NCBI GenBank assembly: GCA_004298045.1 | Contig: SCRM01000010.1 | Location: 310,001 to 374,000 of the forward strand | Length of the DNA: 64,000 nucleotides | Origin: Rhodanobacter sp. | GTDB lineage: Bacteria > Pseudomonadota > Gammaproteobacteria > Xanthomonadales > Rhodanobacteraceae | Direction: 5' to 3' | Shown here: piece by piece, positions 51,670 through 63,512 of the stretch | How the letters are laid out: each line of letters starts with the position of its first letter | Position numbering within the stretch: the stretch's first letter is position 1 | Translations under genes and position numbers: made by a program | Notes under the pieces: model-generated | The model's database searches: none | What the model was told of the DNA's origin: nothing | What the model saw: only the letters and a program-made list of their open reading frames with translations

Positions 51670-53064
51670 TCAGGCGTGGACAACCACGCTGGTGGTGTCG
51701 TGCGAACGCCGCCAGCGCTCGCGCCACGCGCTGCGCCAGAACCGCGTGAACAGCATCACCGCCGCGACGGTCAACCCCGCGATCAGGCCGATCCACACGC
51801 CACGCGCGCCGAGGTCGTCGCGGAAGCCGAGCACCCAGCCGATCGGCATGCCCACGCCCCAATAGGCGAACAGCGTGATCGCCATCGGCACGCGGGTATC
51901 TTTCAGCCCGCGCAGCGCACCGTTGGCGGCGACCTGGATGCCGTCGGAGAACTGGAACACCCCGGCCAGCACGATGAGCTGCGCCGCCAGCGCGATCACC
52001 TTCGGGTCGCGGGTGTAGAGCGCGGCGATCAGGTGCGGGATGCCGAGCATCAGCGCCGAAGACAGGAACTGCGTCGCCAGCCCGAGGCCGATGCCGCAGA
52101 AGCCCGCATAACGCACGCCTTCCGCATCGCCGCGCCCCACTGCGTTGCCGACGCGCACGGTGATCGCCATCGCCAGGCCGAGCGGAATCATGAAAAACAG
52201 CGAGGCGACGTTGATCGCCACCTGGTGGCTGGCCACCGCGTCCTCGCCCAGCGTGCTGATGATGAGCGTGGCGGCGACGAACAAGCCGGCTTCGGCCAGC
52301 AGCGTCACCGCCATCGGCGCGCCGATATGCAGCAGCGCGCGGATGCGCGGCCAGCGCGGCCACTCGAAGCGCGCCATGAGGTTCAGCCCGCGATAGTTGC
52401 GGTGCTTGCCGACGTAGAGTGCAAACCCCGCCATTTCCAGCCACAGCACGGTGGCAGTGGCGATACCGCAGCCGTGCGCGCCCTGCGGCGGAATGCCAAG
52501 CTTGCCGAACATCAGCACGTAGCCCAGCGGGACCAGCACCAAGAGCCCGCCAAACCCGAAATACATCGACGGCCGCGTGAGCGACAGGCCTTCGGACAGC
52601 CCGCGCAGCGCAAAGTAGGTGGTCAGCGCCGGTGCACCCCAGCTGATCGCCAGCAAAAACCGCTCCACGTCGTGGCGCAGGCTGGGCGCCACGCCGATCA
52701 TGTCCAGCAGCGGCCCGGCATGGCGTACCGCAAACCACAGCAGCGCGCCCATCGCCAACGCGAGCCACAACGCCTGGCGAAACACCGCGCCCACCTCGCC
52801 GCGGCGCCCGGCACCATCGAGCTGGGCGATGGACGGCGGCACCGCCATCATCACCCCGATGCCGGCAACGATCGCCAGCGACCACACGCTGGCGCCGACC
52901 GCCACCGCGCCCAGCACATGCGCGCCGACGTGCCCGGAGAGCACGGCGTCGACGACATTGCTGCCGACGGCGGCCAGCTGGGCAAGGATGAGCGGGATCG
53001 CAAGGCGCACGGTGGCGCCGATCTCGCGGCGCACGCGCGCGCGATCGGGGTGCAACGACTTCAT
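51670..53064 (-). CDS. MATE-family multidrug efflux transporter
   Basis: 464-residue 12-helix cation-driven exporter of the NorM/YdhE type. Family marks: AIPLILAQLAAVGSNVVDAVLSGH in helix 1, with IMMAVPPSIAQLDGAGRRGEVG (loop 2-3) and its second-half counterpart GLAMAITVRVGNAVGRGDAEGVRYA. Substrates unpredictable. The stop lies 43 bases from the sppA start, same direction. Confidence 0.93.
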   Translation of the reverse strand: MKSLHPDRARVRREIGATVRLAIPLILAQLAAVGSNVVDAVLSGHVGAHVLGAVAVGASVWSLAIVAGIGVMMAVPPSIAQLDGAGRRGEVGAVFRQALWLALAMGALLWFAVRHAGPLLDMIGVAPSLRHDVERFLLAISWGAPALTTYFALRGLSEGLSLTRPSMYFGFGGLLVLVPLGYVLMFGKLGIPPQGAHGCGIATATVLWLEMAGFALYVGKHRNYRGLNLMARFEWPRWPRIRALLHIGAPMAVTLLAEAGLFVAATLIISTLGEDAVASHQVAINVASLFFMIPLGLAMAITVRVGNAVGRGDAEGVRYAGFCGIGLGLATQFLSSALMLGIPHLIAALYTRDPKVIALAAQLIVLAGVFQFSDGIQVAANGALRGLKDTRVPMAITLFAYWGVGMPIGWVLGFRDDLGARGVWIGLIAGLTVAAVMLFTRFWRSAWRERWRRSHDTTSVVVHA

Positions 53065-53470
53065 GGAAACGAGAACTCCGGCAGGCCGTCATTCTAGCGG
53101 AAACGCCCTTCGCCACCGGTCCCCAGGCGGCTTGCGGCGCGGCGTTTTGCACAGCACCAAATACTTGTCAAGCAATTGAAGCGACGGACTTGGAATACCG
53201 TATGCGCTCCTTTTTTGAAACGTAACGTACTGATGCGAAACAACATTTCAGATTGATGAATTCCTGCCCACTGCGTCAAGAAGGGCGATTGCATGCGCTT
53301 GGCGCGTCTTCGTCAACGCGTCATCCACAGACTTGTCCACCGGTTCTGTGGATAAGCGGAAAAACCTGCACGGGGGCAAGACTTGCGCAGCTTTCCTCAA
53401 GCTTTCGGCAGCACTGTGCTGCAAGTCGTCATCCGCAGCCGCGCAGCGCGACGCCGGTACACTGGCCGGC
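53065..53470. other. MATE-priA divergent region, AT-rich with DnaA-box-like sites
   Basis: 406 bases without a convincing gene. A relatively AT-rich segment (about 53155-53265) is followed by the box cluster at 53321-53355. It must carry both promoters. Confidence 0.55.
53321..53355. promoter_or_regulatory. DnaA-box-like cluster upstream of priA
   Basis: TGTGGATAA (53347-53355) is the exact complement of the DnaA box TTATCCACA. TCATCCACA (53321-53329) differs at one base and TTGTCCACC (53333-53341) at two. They lie 116-150 bases before the priA start. Confidence 0.55.
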
Positions 53471-55651
53471 ATGATGCCCGCCGTCCTGCGCGTCGCACTA
53501 CCGGTGCCGTTGCCCACGTTGTTCGATTACCTGCCGCCTCTTGGCGGTGAGTCGCCGGCGCCCGGTTGCCGCGTGCTGGTGCCGTTTGGGCGCGGCACCG
53601 CCGTGGGGGTGGTCGTCGCCAGCCAGGTCGCCCCCAGCGTAGGCGCGGCAAAACTGAAACCCGTGCACAAGCTGCTGGACCAAGCCCCGCTGCTCGACGC
53701 CGAACTGATGCGCACCTTGGCATGGGCCGCCGATTACTGGCTGGCAGCACCCGGCGAGGCGTATGCGAATGCACTGCCGCTCGCGCTGCGCGAGGATCGC
53801 CCGCTGCCACCGTTGGGCGAGCCGTGTTGGGCGCTGACACCGGCCGGACAAAGCGCACTCGATGCCGGCAGTCGCCGCGGCGGCAGCCGCGCGTTGCTCG
53901 TGGAGCTGGTCGCCGGCGCGCTTGGCGCCGGCGAACTGGACGCCTGCCTGCCCGGCTGGCGCGCGGCGGCACGGCGGCTGGTCGCCGCCGGCCTGATCAC
54001 CCGTGCGGAGCGCGCGGCCACCCAGGCACTGCCGCGCCACCCCGGCCCGATACTGGGTGCCGAACAAACCGCCGCGGTGGCGGCCGTCGGCGCCAGCCTC
54101 GGACGCTTCCAGCCATTCCTGCTCGACGGCGTGACCGGCAGCGGCAAGACCGAGGTGTATCTCGCGCTGATCGAACAGGCGCTGGCGCAAGGCCGGCAAA
54201 GCCTGCTACTGGTGCCGGAGATCGGGCTGGCACCGCAAACCCTGCACCGCCTGCGCAACCGGCTCGGCATACCGGTCGAAGTGCTGCATTCGAACCTGCC
54301 CGACGGCGAGCGCGCGCAAGCCTGGCTGCGCGCCCGTGCCGGCACCGCCAAGGTCATCCTCGGCACCCGTTCGGCGATCTTCACGCCGCTGCCGCACGCC
54401 GGGTTGATCCTGGTCGACGAAGAACACGACGCCGCCTACAAGCAGCAGGACGGGTTTCGCTACCACGCGCGCGACCTGGCCGTGGTGCGCGCGCGCGCGC
54501 TCGGAGTACCGGTGGTGCTCGGCTCAGGCACGCCTTCGCTGGAGTCGCTGGCCAACGCGCAAGCCGGCCGCTATCAGTTGCTGCGCCTGCGCGCCCGCCC
54601 CGCCGCGGTTGGGCCGCCGCGGGTCGAGATCGTGGACATGCGCGCGCAGCGCCTGGAACATGGCCTGTCGCCGGCACTGCTTGCCGCGGTTGGCGCCACC
54701 GTGGCGCGCGGCGAGCAGGCGCTGGTGTTCAAGAACCGCCGCGGCTATGCGCCGGTGCTGCTGTGCCACGCCTGCGGCTGGCACGCCGATTGCCCGCACT
54801 GCGAGCGGCCCCTGACCTTGCACGCGACCCGCCGCCTGCTCATGTGCCATCACTGCGATTACCGCACGCGGGTGCCGCCAGCCTGCCCCGCCTGCGGCGC
54901 CGCCGGCCTCAAGCCGCTGGGACAAGGCACCGAGCGGCTGGAAGAGGCGCTGGCCACGCACTTCCCTACCGTGCAGGTGTTGCGCATCGACCGCGAGACC
55001 ACGCGTCGGCGTGATGCGTTCGAGCACCTCCTGGGCAAGCTGCAGCGCGAAGACGGGCCCGCGATCCTCGTCGGCACCCAGATGCTGGCGAAGGGCCATG
55101 ACCTGCCGAATCTGACCCTGGTCGCCATCGTCGGCGTCGACGAGGGTTTGCTCAGCGTCGATTTCCACGCCAGCGAGCGGCTTGCGCAGCAACTGGTGCA
55201 GGTGGCCGGGCGCGCCGGGCGCGCAGCCAAACCCGGCCATGTGTTGTTGCAGACCCACCACCCGCAGCACCCGCTGCTGCGCCAGTTGCTGGCCGAAGGC
55301 TACGCTGCCGCGGCACACGCGCTGCTTGATGAGCGCCGCCGCGGCGCCTTGCCGCCCTATGCGAGCCAGGTGCTGCTGCGCGCCGAAGGCCGCACCTGGG
55401 CCGAGGTGGACGCATTTCTTGCCGCCGCCCGCGCCACCCTGCCGGCCGGCAAAACGATCACCGTAGCCGGACCGATGCCGGCGCCGATGCCGCTGCGCGG
55501 CGGGCGCCAGCGCGGGCAGTTGCTGCTCGAAGCCGCCACCCGCCCGGCGCTGCACGGGCCACTGCGACCATGGGCCAGCGCACTGGGCAAGTTGCCGGCT
55601 GCACGCAAGGTACGCTGGTCGCTCGACGTCGACCCGATCGACTTGTATTAG
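53471..55651 (+). CDS. priA: primosomal protein N' (replication restart helicase PriA)
   Basis: 726-residue superfamily 2 helicase that reloads DnaB at stalled forks. N-terminal 3'-DNA-end-binding domain (LRVALPVPLPTLFDYLPP), winged-helix part, Walker A GVTGSGKTEV (~220), DEEHD box, then eight zinc cysteines (CHACGWHADCPHCERP and CHHCDYRTRVPPACPACG, ~431-476) and QMLAKGHDLPNLTLV with QLVQVAGRAGRA. First of two adjacent ATGs chosen; the open frame upstream covers the DnaA-box region and is not conserved. Confidence 0.95.
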   Translation: MMPAVLRVALPVPLPTLFDYLPPLGGESPAPGCRVLVPFGRGTAVGVVVASQVAPSVGAAKLKPVHKLLDQAPLLDAELMRTLAWAADYWLAAPGEAYANALPLALREDRPLPPLGEPCWALTPAGQSALDAGSRRGGSRALLVELVAGALGAGELDACLPGWRAAARRLVAAGLITRAERAATQALPRHPGPILGAEQTAAVAAVGASLGRFQPFLLDGVTGSGKTEVYLALIEQALAQGRQSLLLVPEIGLAPQTLHRLRNRLGIPVEVLHSNLPDGERAQAWLRARAGTAKVILGTRSAIFTPLPHAGLILVDEEHDAAYKQQDGFRYHARDLAVVRARALGVPVVLGSGTPSLESLANAQAGRYQLLRLRARPAAVGPPRVEIVDMRAQRLEHGLSPALLAAVGATVARGEQALVFKNRRGYAPVLLCHACGWHADCPHCERPLTLHATRRLLMCHHCDYRTRVPPACPACGAAGLKPLGQGTERLEEALATHFPTVQVLRIDRETTRRRDAFEHLLGKLQREDGPAILVGTQMLAKGHDLPNLTLVAIVGVDEGLLSVDFHASERLAQQLVQVAGRAGRAAKPGHVLLQTHHPQHPLLRQLLAEGYAAAAHALLDERRRGALPPYASQVLLRAEGRTWAEVDAFLAAARATLPAGKTITVAGPMPAPMPLRGGRQRGQLLLEAATRPALHGPLRPWASALGKLPAARKVRWSLDVDPIDLY

Positions 55652-55713
55652 GCGCGTGGGCACCGCTGCGCGCGTCGCTCCACAAAGCGCCCGGCGATGT
55701 CCAGTTCCCTGTT

Positions 55714-55774
55714 GTCGGACTGAACTCCGACCCACGAAAGCGCTGTTTCCCGGTGGGTCGAGCTTCAGCCCGAC
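55714..55774. repeat. inverted pair of REP-like palindromes
   Basis: GTCGGACTGAACTCCGAC (55714-55731) and GTCGAGCTTCAGCCCGAC (55757-55774) sit in inverted orientation, each next to a CCCAC/GTGGG. Located between priA and the NDH-2 gene. Confidence 0.7.
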
Positions 55775-55896
55775 ACGCGGTTGACTGGCGGGTACGGCGG
55801 GATGCGCCCCGCGCCCGGCCGACCTTGACGCAAGTCGATGCTGCGGCGCGTCACGCACCTTACACTCGATCCGATTCTTGCGAACGGAACATCGGC

Positions 55897-57162
55897 ATGC
55901 CTGCGCAGTTGCCTCACGTCCTGGTCCTCGGCGGCGGTTTTGCCGGGCTTTCCACCGTGCGCACGCTGGCTGGTGCGCCGGCGCGGATAACCTTGGTCGA
56001 CCGGCGCAACCACCACCTGTTCCAACCGCTGCTGTATCAAGTCGCCACAGCCGGCCTGGCGGCGCCGTCGATTGCGGCGCCGCTGCGCCAGATCCTGCGC
56101 GGCCAGCGCAACGTCACCGTGCTGATGGACGAGGTCGCCGGCATCGATCTCGCCACGCGGCAAGTGCGGCTCACGCGCGAAACGCTGGACTACGACTATC
56201 TGGTAGTGGCCACCGGCGCCACCCACGCCTACTTCGGGCACGATGACTGGGCACCCTTCGCGCCAGGCCTGAAATCGCTCGACGACGCGCTGGCGATCCG
56301 CCGCCGCGTACTGACCGCGTTCGAGCGCGCCGAGCAGGCGCCCGACCCCGTGCGCAGACGTGCGTTGCTGAGCTTCGTCGTGATCGGCGGCGGCGCCACC
56401 GGCGTCGAGCTTGCCGGCACCCTGGCGGAAATCGCGCGGCATACGCTCACCGGCGAGTTCCGCCGCGCCGACCCGCGACAGGCATGCGTATTGCTGGTCG
56501 AAGCCGGGCCGCGCCTGCTGACCGCGTTCGACCCGTCGCTCTCGGCCAAGGCGCAACGCCAGCTCGAACGCCTCGGCGTACAGGTGCGGCTCGGCCAGGC
56601 GGTCACCGGCGTCGACGCGGATGGCGTGCGCGTGGGCAACGAACAGATCGCCGCACGCACGGTGCTGTGGGCCGCCGGCGTCGCCGCCTCGCCGCTGGGC
56701 CAGTGGCTGGATGCGCCGCGCGACCGTGCCGGCCGGGTGCTGGTCGAAGCCGACCTCAGTTTGCCTGGACACCCCGAGGTGCTGGTGGCCGGCGACCTCG
56801 CCAGCATCCGCTGCGACGACCGTCCGGTGCCCGGCGTCGCCCCGGCAGCCAAGCAGATGGGCGTGCATGCCGGTCGCCTGATCGCCGCGCGCCTGCGCGG
56901 CGAGCGCGCACCGCAACCGTTTCGTTACCGCGATGCCGGCGCGCTGGCAACCATCGGCCGGATGGCGGCGGTGGCGCAGTTCGGCCGCGTGCGGTTCTCC
57001 GGCCTCATCGCGTGGTGGGTGTGGCTGGGCGCGCACATCTGGTTTTTGATCGGCTTTCGCAACCGCATGGTGGTGATGCTCGACTGGGCTACGGCGTACT
57101 GGACGCAGGCGCGCCACGCCCGCATCGTCACCGGGCGCGGCGAGCACGAAAAAGGCGATTAA
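55897..57162 (+). CDS. ndh: type II NADH:quinone oxidoreductase
   Basis: 421-residue flavoprotein that passes electrons from NADH to ubiquinone without pumping protons. FAD Rossmann site VLVLGGGFAGLSTVRTL (~8-24), VDRRNHHLFQPLLYQVATAGLAAPSIAAPLR, second nucleotide site VVIGGGATGVELAGTLAE (~163-180), VLVAGDLAS (FAD) and AAKQMGVHAG. The C-terminal WWVWLGAHIWFLIGFRNRMVVMLDW is the membrane-attachment segment. The ribosome site is weak. Ends near a hairpin shared with convergent rpoH. Confidence 0.92.
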   Translation: MPAQLPHVLVLGGGFAGLSTVRTLAGAPARITLVDRRNHHLFQPLLYQVATAGLAAPSIAAPLRQILRGQRNVTVLMDEVAGIDLATRQVRLTRETLDYDYLVVATGATHAYFGHDDWAPFAPGLKSLDDALAIRRRVLTAFERAEQAPDPVRRRALLSFVVIGGGATGVELAGTLAEIARHTLTGEFRRADPRQACVLLVEAGPRLLTAFDPSLSAKAQRQLERLGVQVRLGQAVTGVDADGVRVGNEQIAARTVLWAAGVAASPLGQWLDAPRDRAGRVLVEADLSLPGHPEVLVAGDLASIRCDDRPVPGVAPAAKQMGVHAGRLIAARLRGERAPQPFRYRDAGALATIGRMAAVAQFGRVRFSGLIAWWVWLGAHIWFLIGFRNRMVVMLDWATAYWTQARHARIVTGRGEHEKGD

Positions 57163-57177
57163 GGGCTGCGGAAACAC

Positions 57178-57202
57178 GACGGCCCGCACAAGGCGGGCCG
57201 TC
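57178..57202. terminator. hairpin between ndh and rpoH
   Basis: Perfect ten-pair stem GACGGCCCGC / GCGGGCCGTC with 5-base loop between the two convergent stops. T runs are weak on both sides, so termination is only likely. Confidence 0.6.
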
Positions 57203-57223
57203 GGTCATACTCGGGCAAGCGGT

Positions 57224-58081
<858 letters not shown>

Positions 58082-58109
58082 GGATCAAACCTCCCGATGA
58101 AACCTCAGA

Positions 58110-58136
58110 TTAGCACTCGACACCTTGGAGTGCTAA
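58110..58136 (-). promoter_or_regulatory. CIRCE operator upstream of rpoH
   Basis: TTAGCACTC-N9-GAGTGCTAA is an exact match to the 9-9-9 CIRCE consensus bound by the heat-shock repressor HrcA. It sits 28 bases before the rpoH ATG, inside the 5' leader, where bound HrcA would block transcription. Confidence 0.95.
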
Positions 58137-58299
58137 GGCGGATCGAAGTTCCGCTGTATTTGATAAACCGAATAGTACAGAAAACACCCTTGCCTGTCCA
58201 TGGCTGCGCATCTCATGCGCCCTCTACAATGCCCGCAACACAGGCGGCGCGCCATGTACCGGGTCAATGCGCCGCAGCCATGCCACGGGGAGACGCTAC

Positions 58300-58980
58300 G
58301 TGATTGTCTGCATACCTAACGTGTTGAGCGCCGAGGAACTGGGGGCGATCAACGCCGAAATCCGCTCGGCCAACTACGTCGATGGTTCCGCCACCGCCGG
58401 CTGGTCGGCAAAGGACGTCAAGCGCAACCAGCAGCTGGCGCTGGACTCGCCGCATTACGCACAACTGGCGGACATCGTGCGCAAGGCATTCCAGCGCAAC
58501 GGCATGCTGCAGGCGGCGTTGCTGCCCGCCGCCACCACCCAGGTGCTGTTCAACCGGTATGCCGGCGGCCAGACCTACGGCCCGCATGTGGATGCGCCGA
58601 TCATGGGCGGCATCGGCAGCGCGGTGCGCACCGACATCGCGATCACCATCTTCCTGCACGAGCCGCAGAGCTACACCGGCGGCGAGCTGGTGACCCACGC
58701 CAGCGGCGGCATGGAGTACCAGTTCAAGCTGGATGCCGGCGCCGCGATCGCCTACCCGGCCAATACCCTGCACCACGTCAACCCGGTCACCCAAGGCGTG
58801 CGCGACGCGGCCATCATCTGGGTGCAAAGCATGGTGCGTGACCCGGCCCGGCGCGAGCTGCTGTGGGATCTCGAATGCGCCAAGCGCGACATCTACGGCC
58901 ACGAAGGCAAGAGCACCGCGTTCGACGCCGTCAGCCGCTCGCACGCGAACCTCTTGCGGATGTGGGCCGAGGTGGCATGA
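58300..58980 (+). CDS. Fe(II)/2-oxoglutarate-dependent dioxygenase, PiuC/YbiX family
   Basis: 226-residue PKHD-type hydroxylase. Iron ligands are H-x-D in GPHVDAPIMGG (~96-98) and His in NTLHHVNPVTQG (~157); 2-oxoglutarate Arg in VRDAAIIWVQSM. PiuC proteins accompany TonB siderophore receptors such as PiuA, but none is adjacent here. The GTG start has GGGGAG 7 bases ahead and gives the family N-terminus VIVCIPNVLSAEE. Confidence 0.92.
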   Translation: MIVCIPNVLSAEELGAINAEIRSANYVDGSATAGWSAKDVKRNQQLALDSPHYAQLADIVRKAFQRNGMLQAALLPAATTQVLFNRYAGGQTYGPHVDAPIMGGIGSAVRTDIAITIFLHEPQSYTGGELVTHASGGMEYQFKLDAGAAIAYPANTLHHVNPVTQGVRDAAIIWVQSMVRDPARRELLWDLECAKRDIYGHEGKSTAFDAVSRSHANLLRMWAEVA

Positions 58981-58995
58981 ACCGCTGGGCGCCGC

Positions 58996-59025
58996 TTGAC
59001 AGCGGCGCGCCGGCAATTCCATCCT
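58996..59025 (+). promoter_or_regulatory. candidate promoter of the thiamine operon
   Basis: TTGACA at 58996-59001, then an 18-base spacer and CATCCT. The -35 is perfect; the -10 is weak. A start near 59032 would place the TPP riboswitch at the 5' end of the transcript. Confidence 0.45.
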
Positions 59026-59033
59026 GAAAAGGC

Positions 59034-59119
59034 GTTTCCGAGGGGAGCCCTGCAACCGGGCTGAGAAAGCGAAAGCTGACCCTTGAACCTGATCCGGGTC
59101 GTACCGGCGTAGGAACGGA
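59034..59119 (+). promoter_or_regulatory. TPP riboswitch (THI element)
   Basis: The conserved parts are present in order: GAGGGGAGCC, GGGCTGAGA, CCCTTGAACCTGATC, GGGTCGTACC and GGCGTAGGAA. Thiamine pyrophosphate binding to this leader lowers expression of thiC and the genes behind it. Lies 80 bases before the thiC start; a switch at the ribosome site (GGAGAG near 59191) is likely, as no intrinsic terminator is seen. Confidence 0.97.
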
Positions 59120-59199
59120 AGTCGTCATGTGCCTCCCGACAGGAGGCGCGCCGTTTGTTCGTCTGCCCGGATCTCCCGCGTTTTCACGAGGAGAGATCC

Positions 59200-61929
<2,730 letters not shown>

Positions 61930-61931
61930 TC

Positions 61932-62129
61932 ATGGAACTGTTCCTCAACGGCGAACCTCGCCAGACCCGTGCGGCCGATCTCGCCGCATTGCTGACCGAA
62001 CTCGGCTACGCCGAGCAAGGCGTCGCCACCGCAGTGAACGGCCGCTTTGTCCCGCGCCCGGAACGCGCCGCCGTGTGCCTGGCCCCACGCGACCGGGTGG
62101 AAATCCTCGCCCCGATGCAGGGAGGCTGA
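61932..62129 (+). CDS. thiS: sulfur carrier protein ThiS
   Basis: 65-residue ubiquitin-fold protein ending in Gly-Gly (LAPMQGG), which ThiF adenylates and which delivers sulfur to ThiG. Starts 2 bases after thiO stops; too short for many gene finders but clearly conserved ([24 protein letters not shown]). Confidence 0.95.
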   Translation: MELFLNGEPRQTRAADLAALLTELGYAEQGVATAVNGRFVPRPERAAVCLAPRDRVEILAPMQGG

Positions 62130-62130
62130 A

Positions 62131-62901
62131 ATGCGCGTCTTCGACATGGAGATCCACTCCCGGCTGTGGCTGGGCAGCGCGCGCTACCCATCGCCGGCGG
62201 TACTGGCCGCCGCCGTGCGTGCTGCCCGCTGCGACGTGGTGACGGTGTCGCTGCGCCGCGAGAATGCGGTGGCCGGGGCCGGTGCGCCGTTCCACGCGCT
62301 GATCCGCGAACTGGGCGTCAACCTGCTGCCGAACACCGCCGGCTGCCACAGCGTGCGCGAGGCGGTGACCACCGCCCACATGGCACGCGAACTGTTCGGT
62401 ACGCCTTGGATCAAGCTCGAAGTGATCGGCGAGGGCGAGTTGCTGCAGCCGGACGTGTTTGGCCTGGTGGAAGCCGCGCGTTTGTTGTGCGCGGAGGGCT
62501 TCCAGGTGTTTCCCTACACCACGACCGACCTGGGCGTCGCCGAGCGCCTGCTGGCCGCCGGATGCGAGGTGCTGATGCCTTGGGCCGGGCCGATCGGCAG
62601 CGGCCGCGGGCTCACCGATCCGTTCGCGCTGCGCGCCTTGCGGGCGCACTTTCCCGCGGCGACGCTGGTGGTCGACGCCGGCATCGGCCGCCCCTCGCAC
62701 GCGGCCCAGGCCATGGAGCTGGGCTTCGATGCCGTGCTTGCCAATACCGCCGTCGCGTTGGCCGGCAACCCTGAAACCATGGCCGGGGCGTTCGCCGCCA
62801 GCACCGCGGCCGGACGCGCGGGGTGGGAAGCCGGGCTGATGTCCGCCCGCGATTTTGCCGAGGCGTCCACGCCCGTGGTCGGGCAGGCGTGGCTCGCATG
62901 A
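62131..62901 (+). CDS. thiG: thiazole synthase
   Basis: 256-residue TIM-barrel enzyme that builds the thiazole phosphate from DXP, iminoglycine and ThiS thiocarboxylate. The Schiff-base Lys is in WIKLEVIGE (~93). Family segments [66 protein letters not shown]. Starts 1 base after thiS; the stop overlaps thiE. Confidence 0.96.
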   Translation: MRVFDMEIHSRLWLGSARYPSPAVLAAAVRAARCDVVTVSLRRENAVAGAGAPFHALIRELGVNLLPNTAGCHSVREAVTTAHMARELFGTPWIKLEVIGEGELLQPDVFGLVEAARLLCAEGFQVFPYTTTDLGVAERLLAAGCEVLMPWAGPIGSGRGLTDPFALRALRAHFPAATLVVDAGIGRPSHAAQAMELGFDAVLANTAVALAGNPETMAGAFAASTAAGRAGWEAGLMSARDFAEASTPVVGQAWLA

Positions 62902-63512
62902 CGCGCCTGCTGCCGGACCGCTTCTACCCGGTAGTGGACAGCGCCGCATGGGTGCAGCGCCTCGCCGCACACGGCGTCCGCTTTGCGCAACTGCGGATCA
63001 AATCGGCAGACCCGGCATGGCTGCGCGCCGAAATCGCGGCCGCGCTTGTCGTGGCGGCGGCAGCGCGGCTGACGCTGGTGGTCAACGACCACTGGCGGCT
63101 CGCACTCGAACTCGGGGCGACCTGGGTGCACTTGGGTCAGGAGGATCTCCGGCACGCCGATCTGTCGGCCGTGCGCCACGCCGGCATGCACTTCGGGCTG
63201 AGCACGCACAGCGCGGACGAGCTGGACGCGGCGCTCGCGTGCGCACCCGACTACATCGCGCTCGGTCCGATCTATCCGACCCAACTCAAGGTGATGCCGT
63301 GGGCGCCCCACGGCACCGCGCGGCTGGCCACGTGGAAACGCCGCATCGGCACCCTGCCGCTGGTGGCCATTGGCGGCATCACCCTGGAACGCGCCGCCGG
63401 CTGCTTCGCCGCCGGTGCGGACGCGCTCGCAATGGTGGGCGATATCGTGCGCCACGCCACGCCCGATCCCCGCATCGAGGCGTGGCTGCGCGCCACCCGG
63501 GAGCCGACATGA
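62898..63512 (+). CDS. thiE: thiamine-phosphate synthase
   Basis: 204-residue enzyme joining HMP pyrophosphate and thiazole phosphate. Motifs: [77 protein letters not shown]. The usual GPxFxTxTK loop is present as [12 protein letters not shown] overlaps the thiG stop and its own stop overlaps thiF. Confidence 0.92.
   Translation: MTRLLPDRFYPVVDSAAWVQRLAAHGVRFAQLRIKSADPAWLRAEIAAALVVAAAARLTLVVNDHWRLALELGATWVHLGQEDLRHADLSAVRHAGMHFGLSTHSADELDAALACAPDYIALGPIYPTQLKVMPWAPHGTARLATWKRRIGTLPLVAIGGITLERAAGCFAAGADALAMVGDIVRHATPDPRIEAWLRATREPT

Noticed and set aside
49713-53064. Genomic island or prophage boundary near tRNA or MATE genes
   Set aside because: No integrase, transposase, direct repeat of a tRNA end or shift in composition was seen anywhere in the window.
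53321-53355. Chromosomal origin
   Set aside because: DnaA-like boxes exist, but there is no dnaA, dnaN, gyrB, rpmH or long 13-mer array, and the cluster is small.
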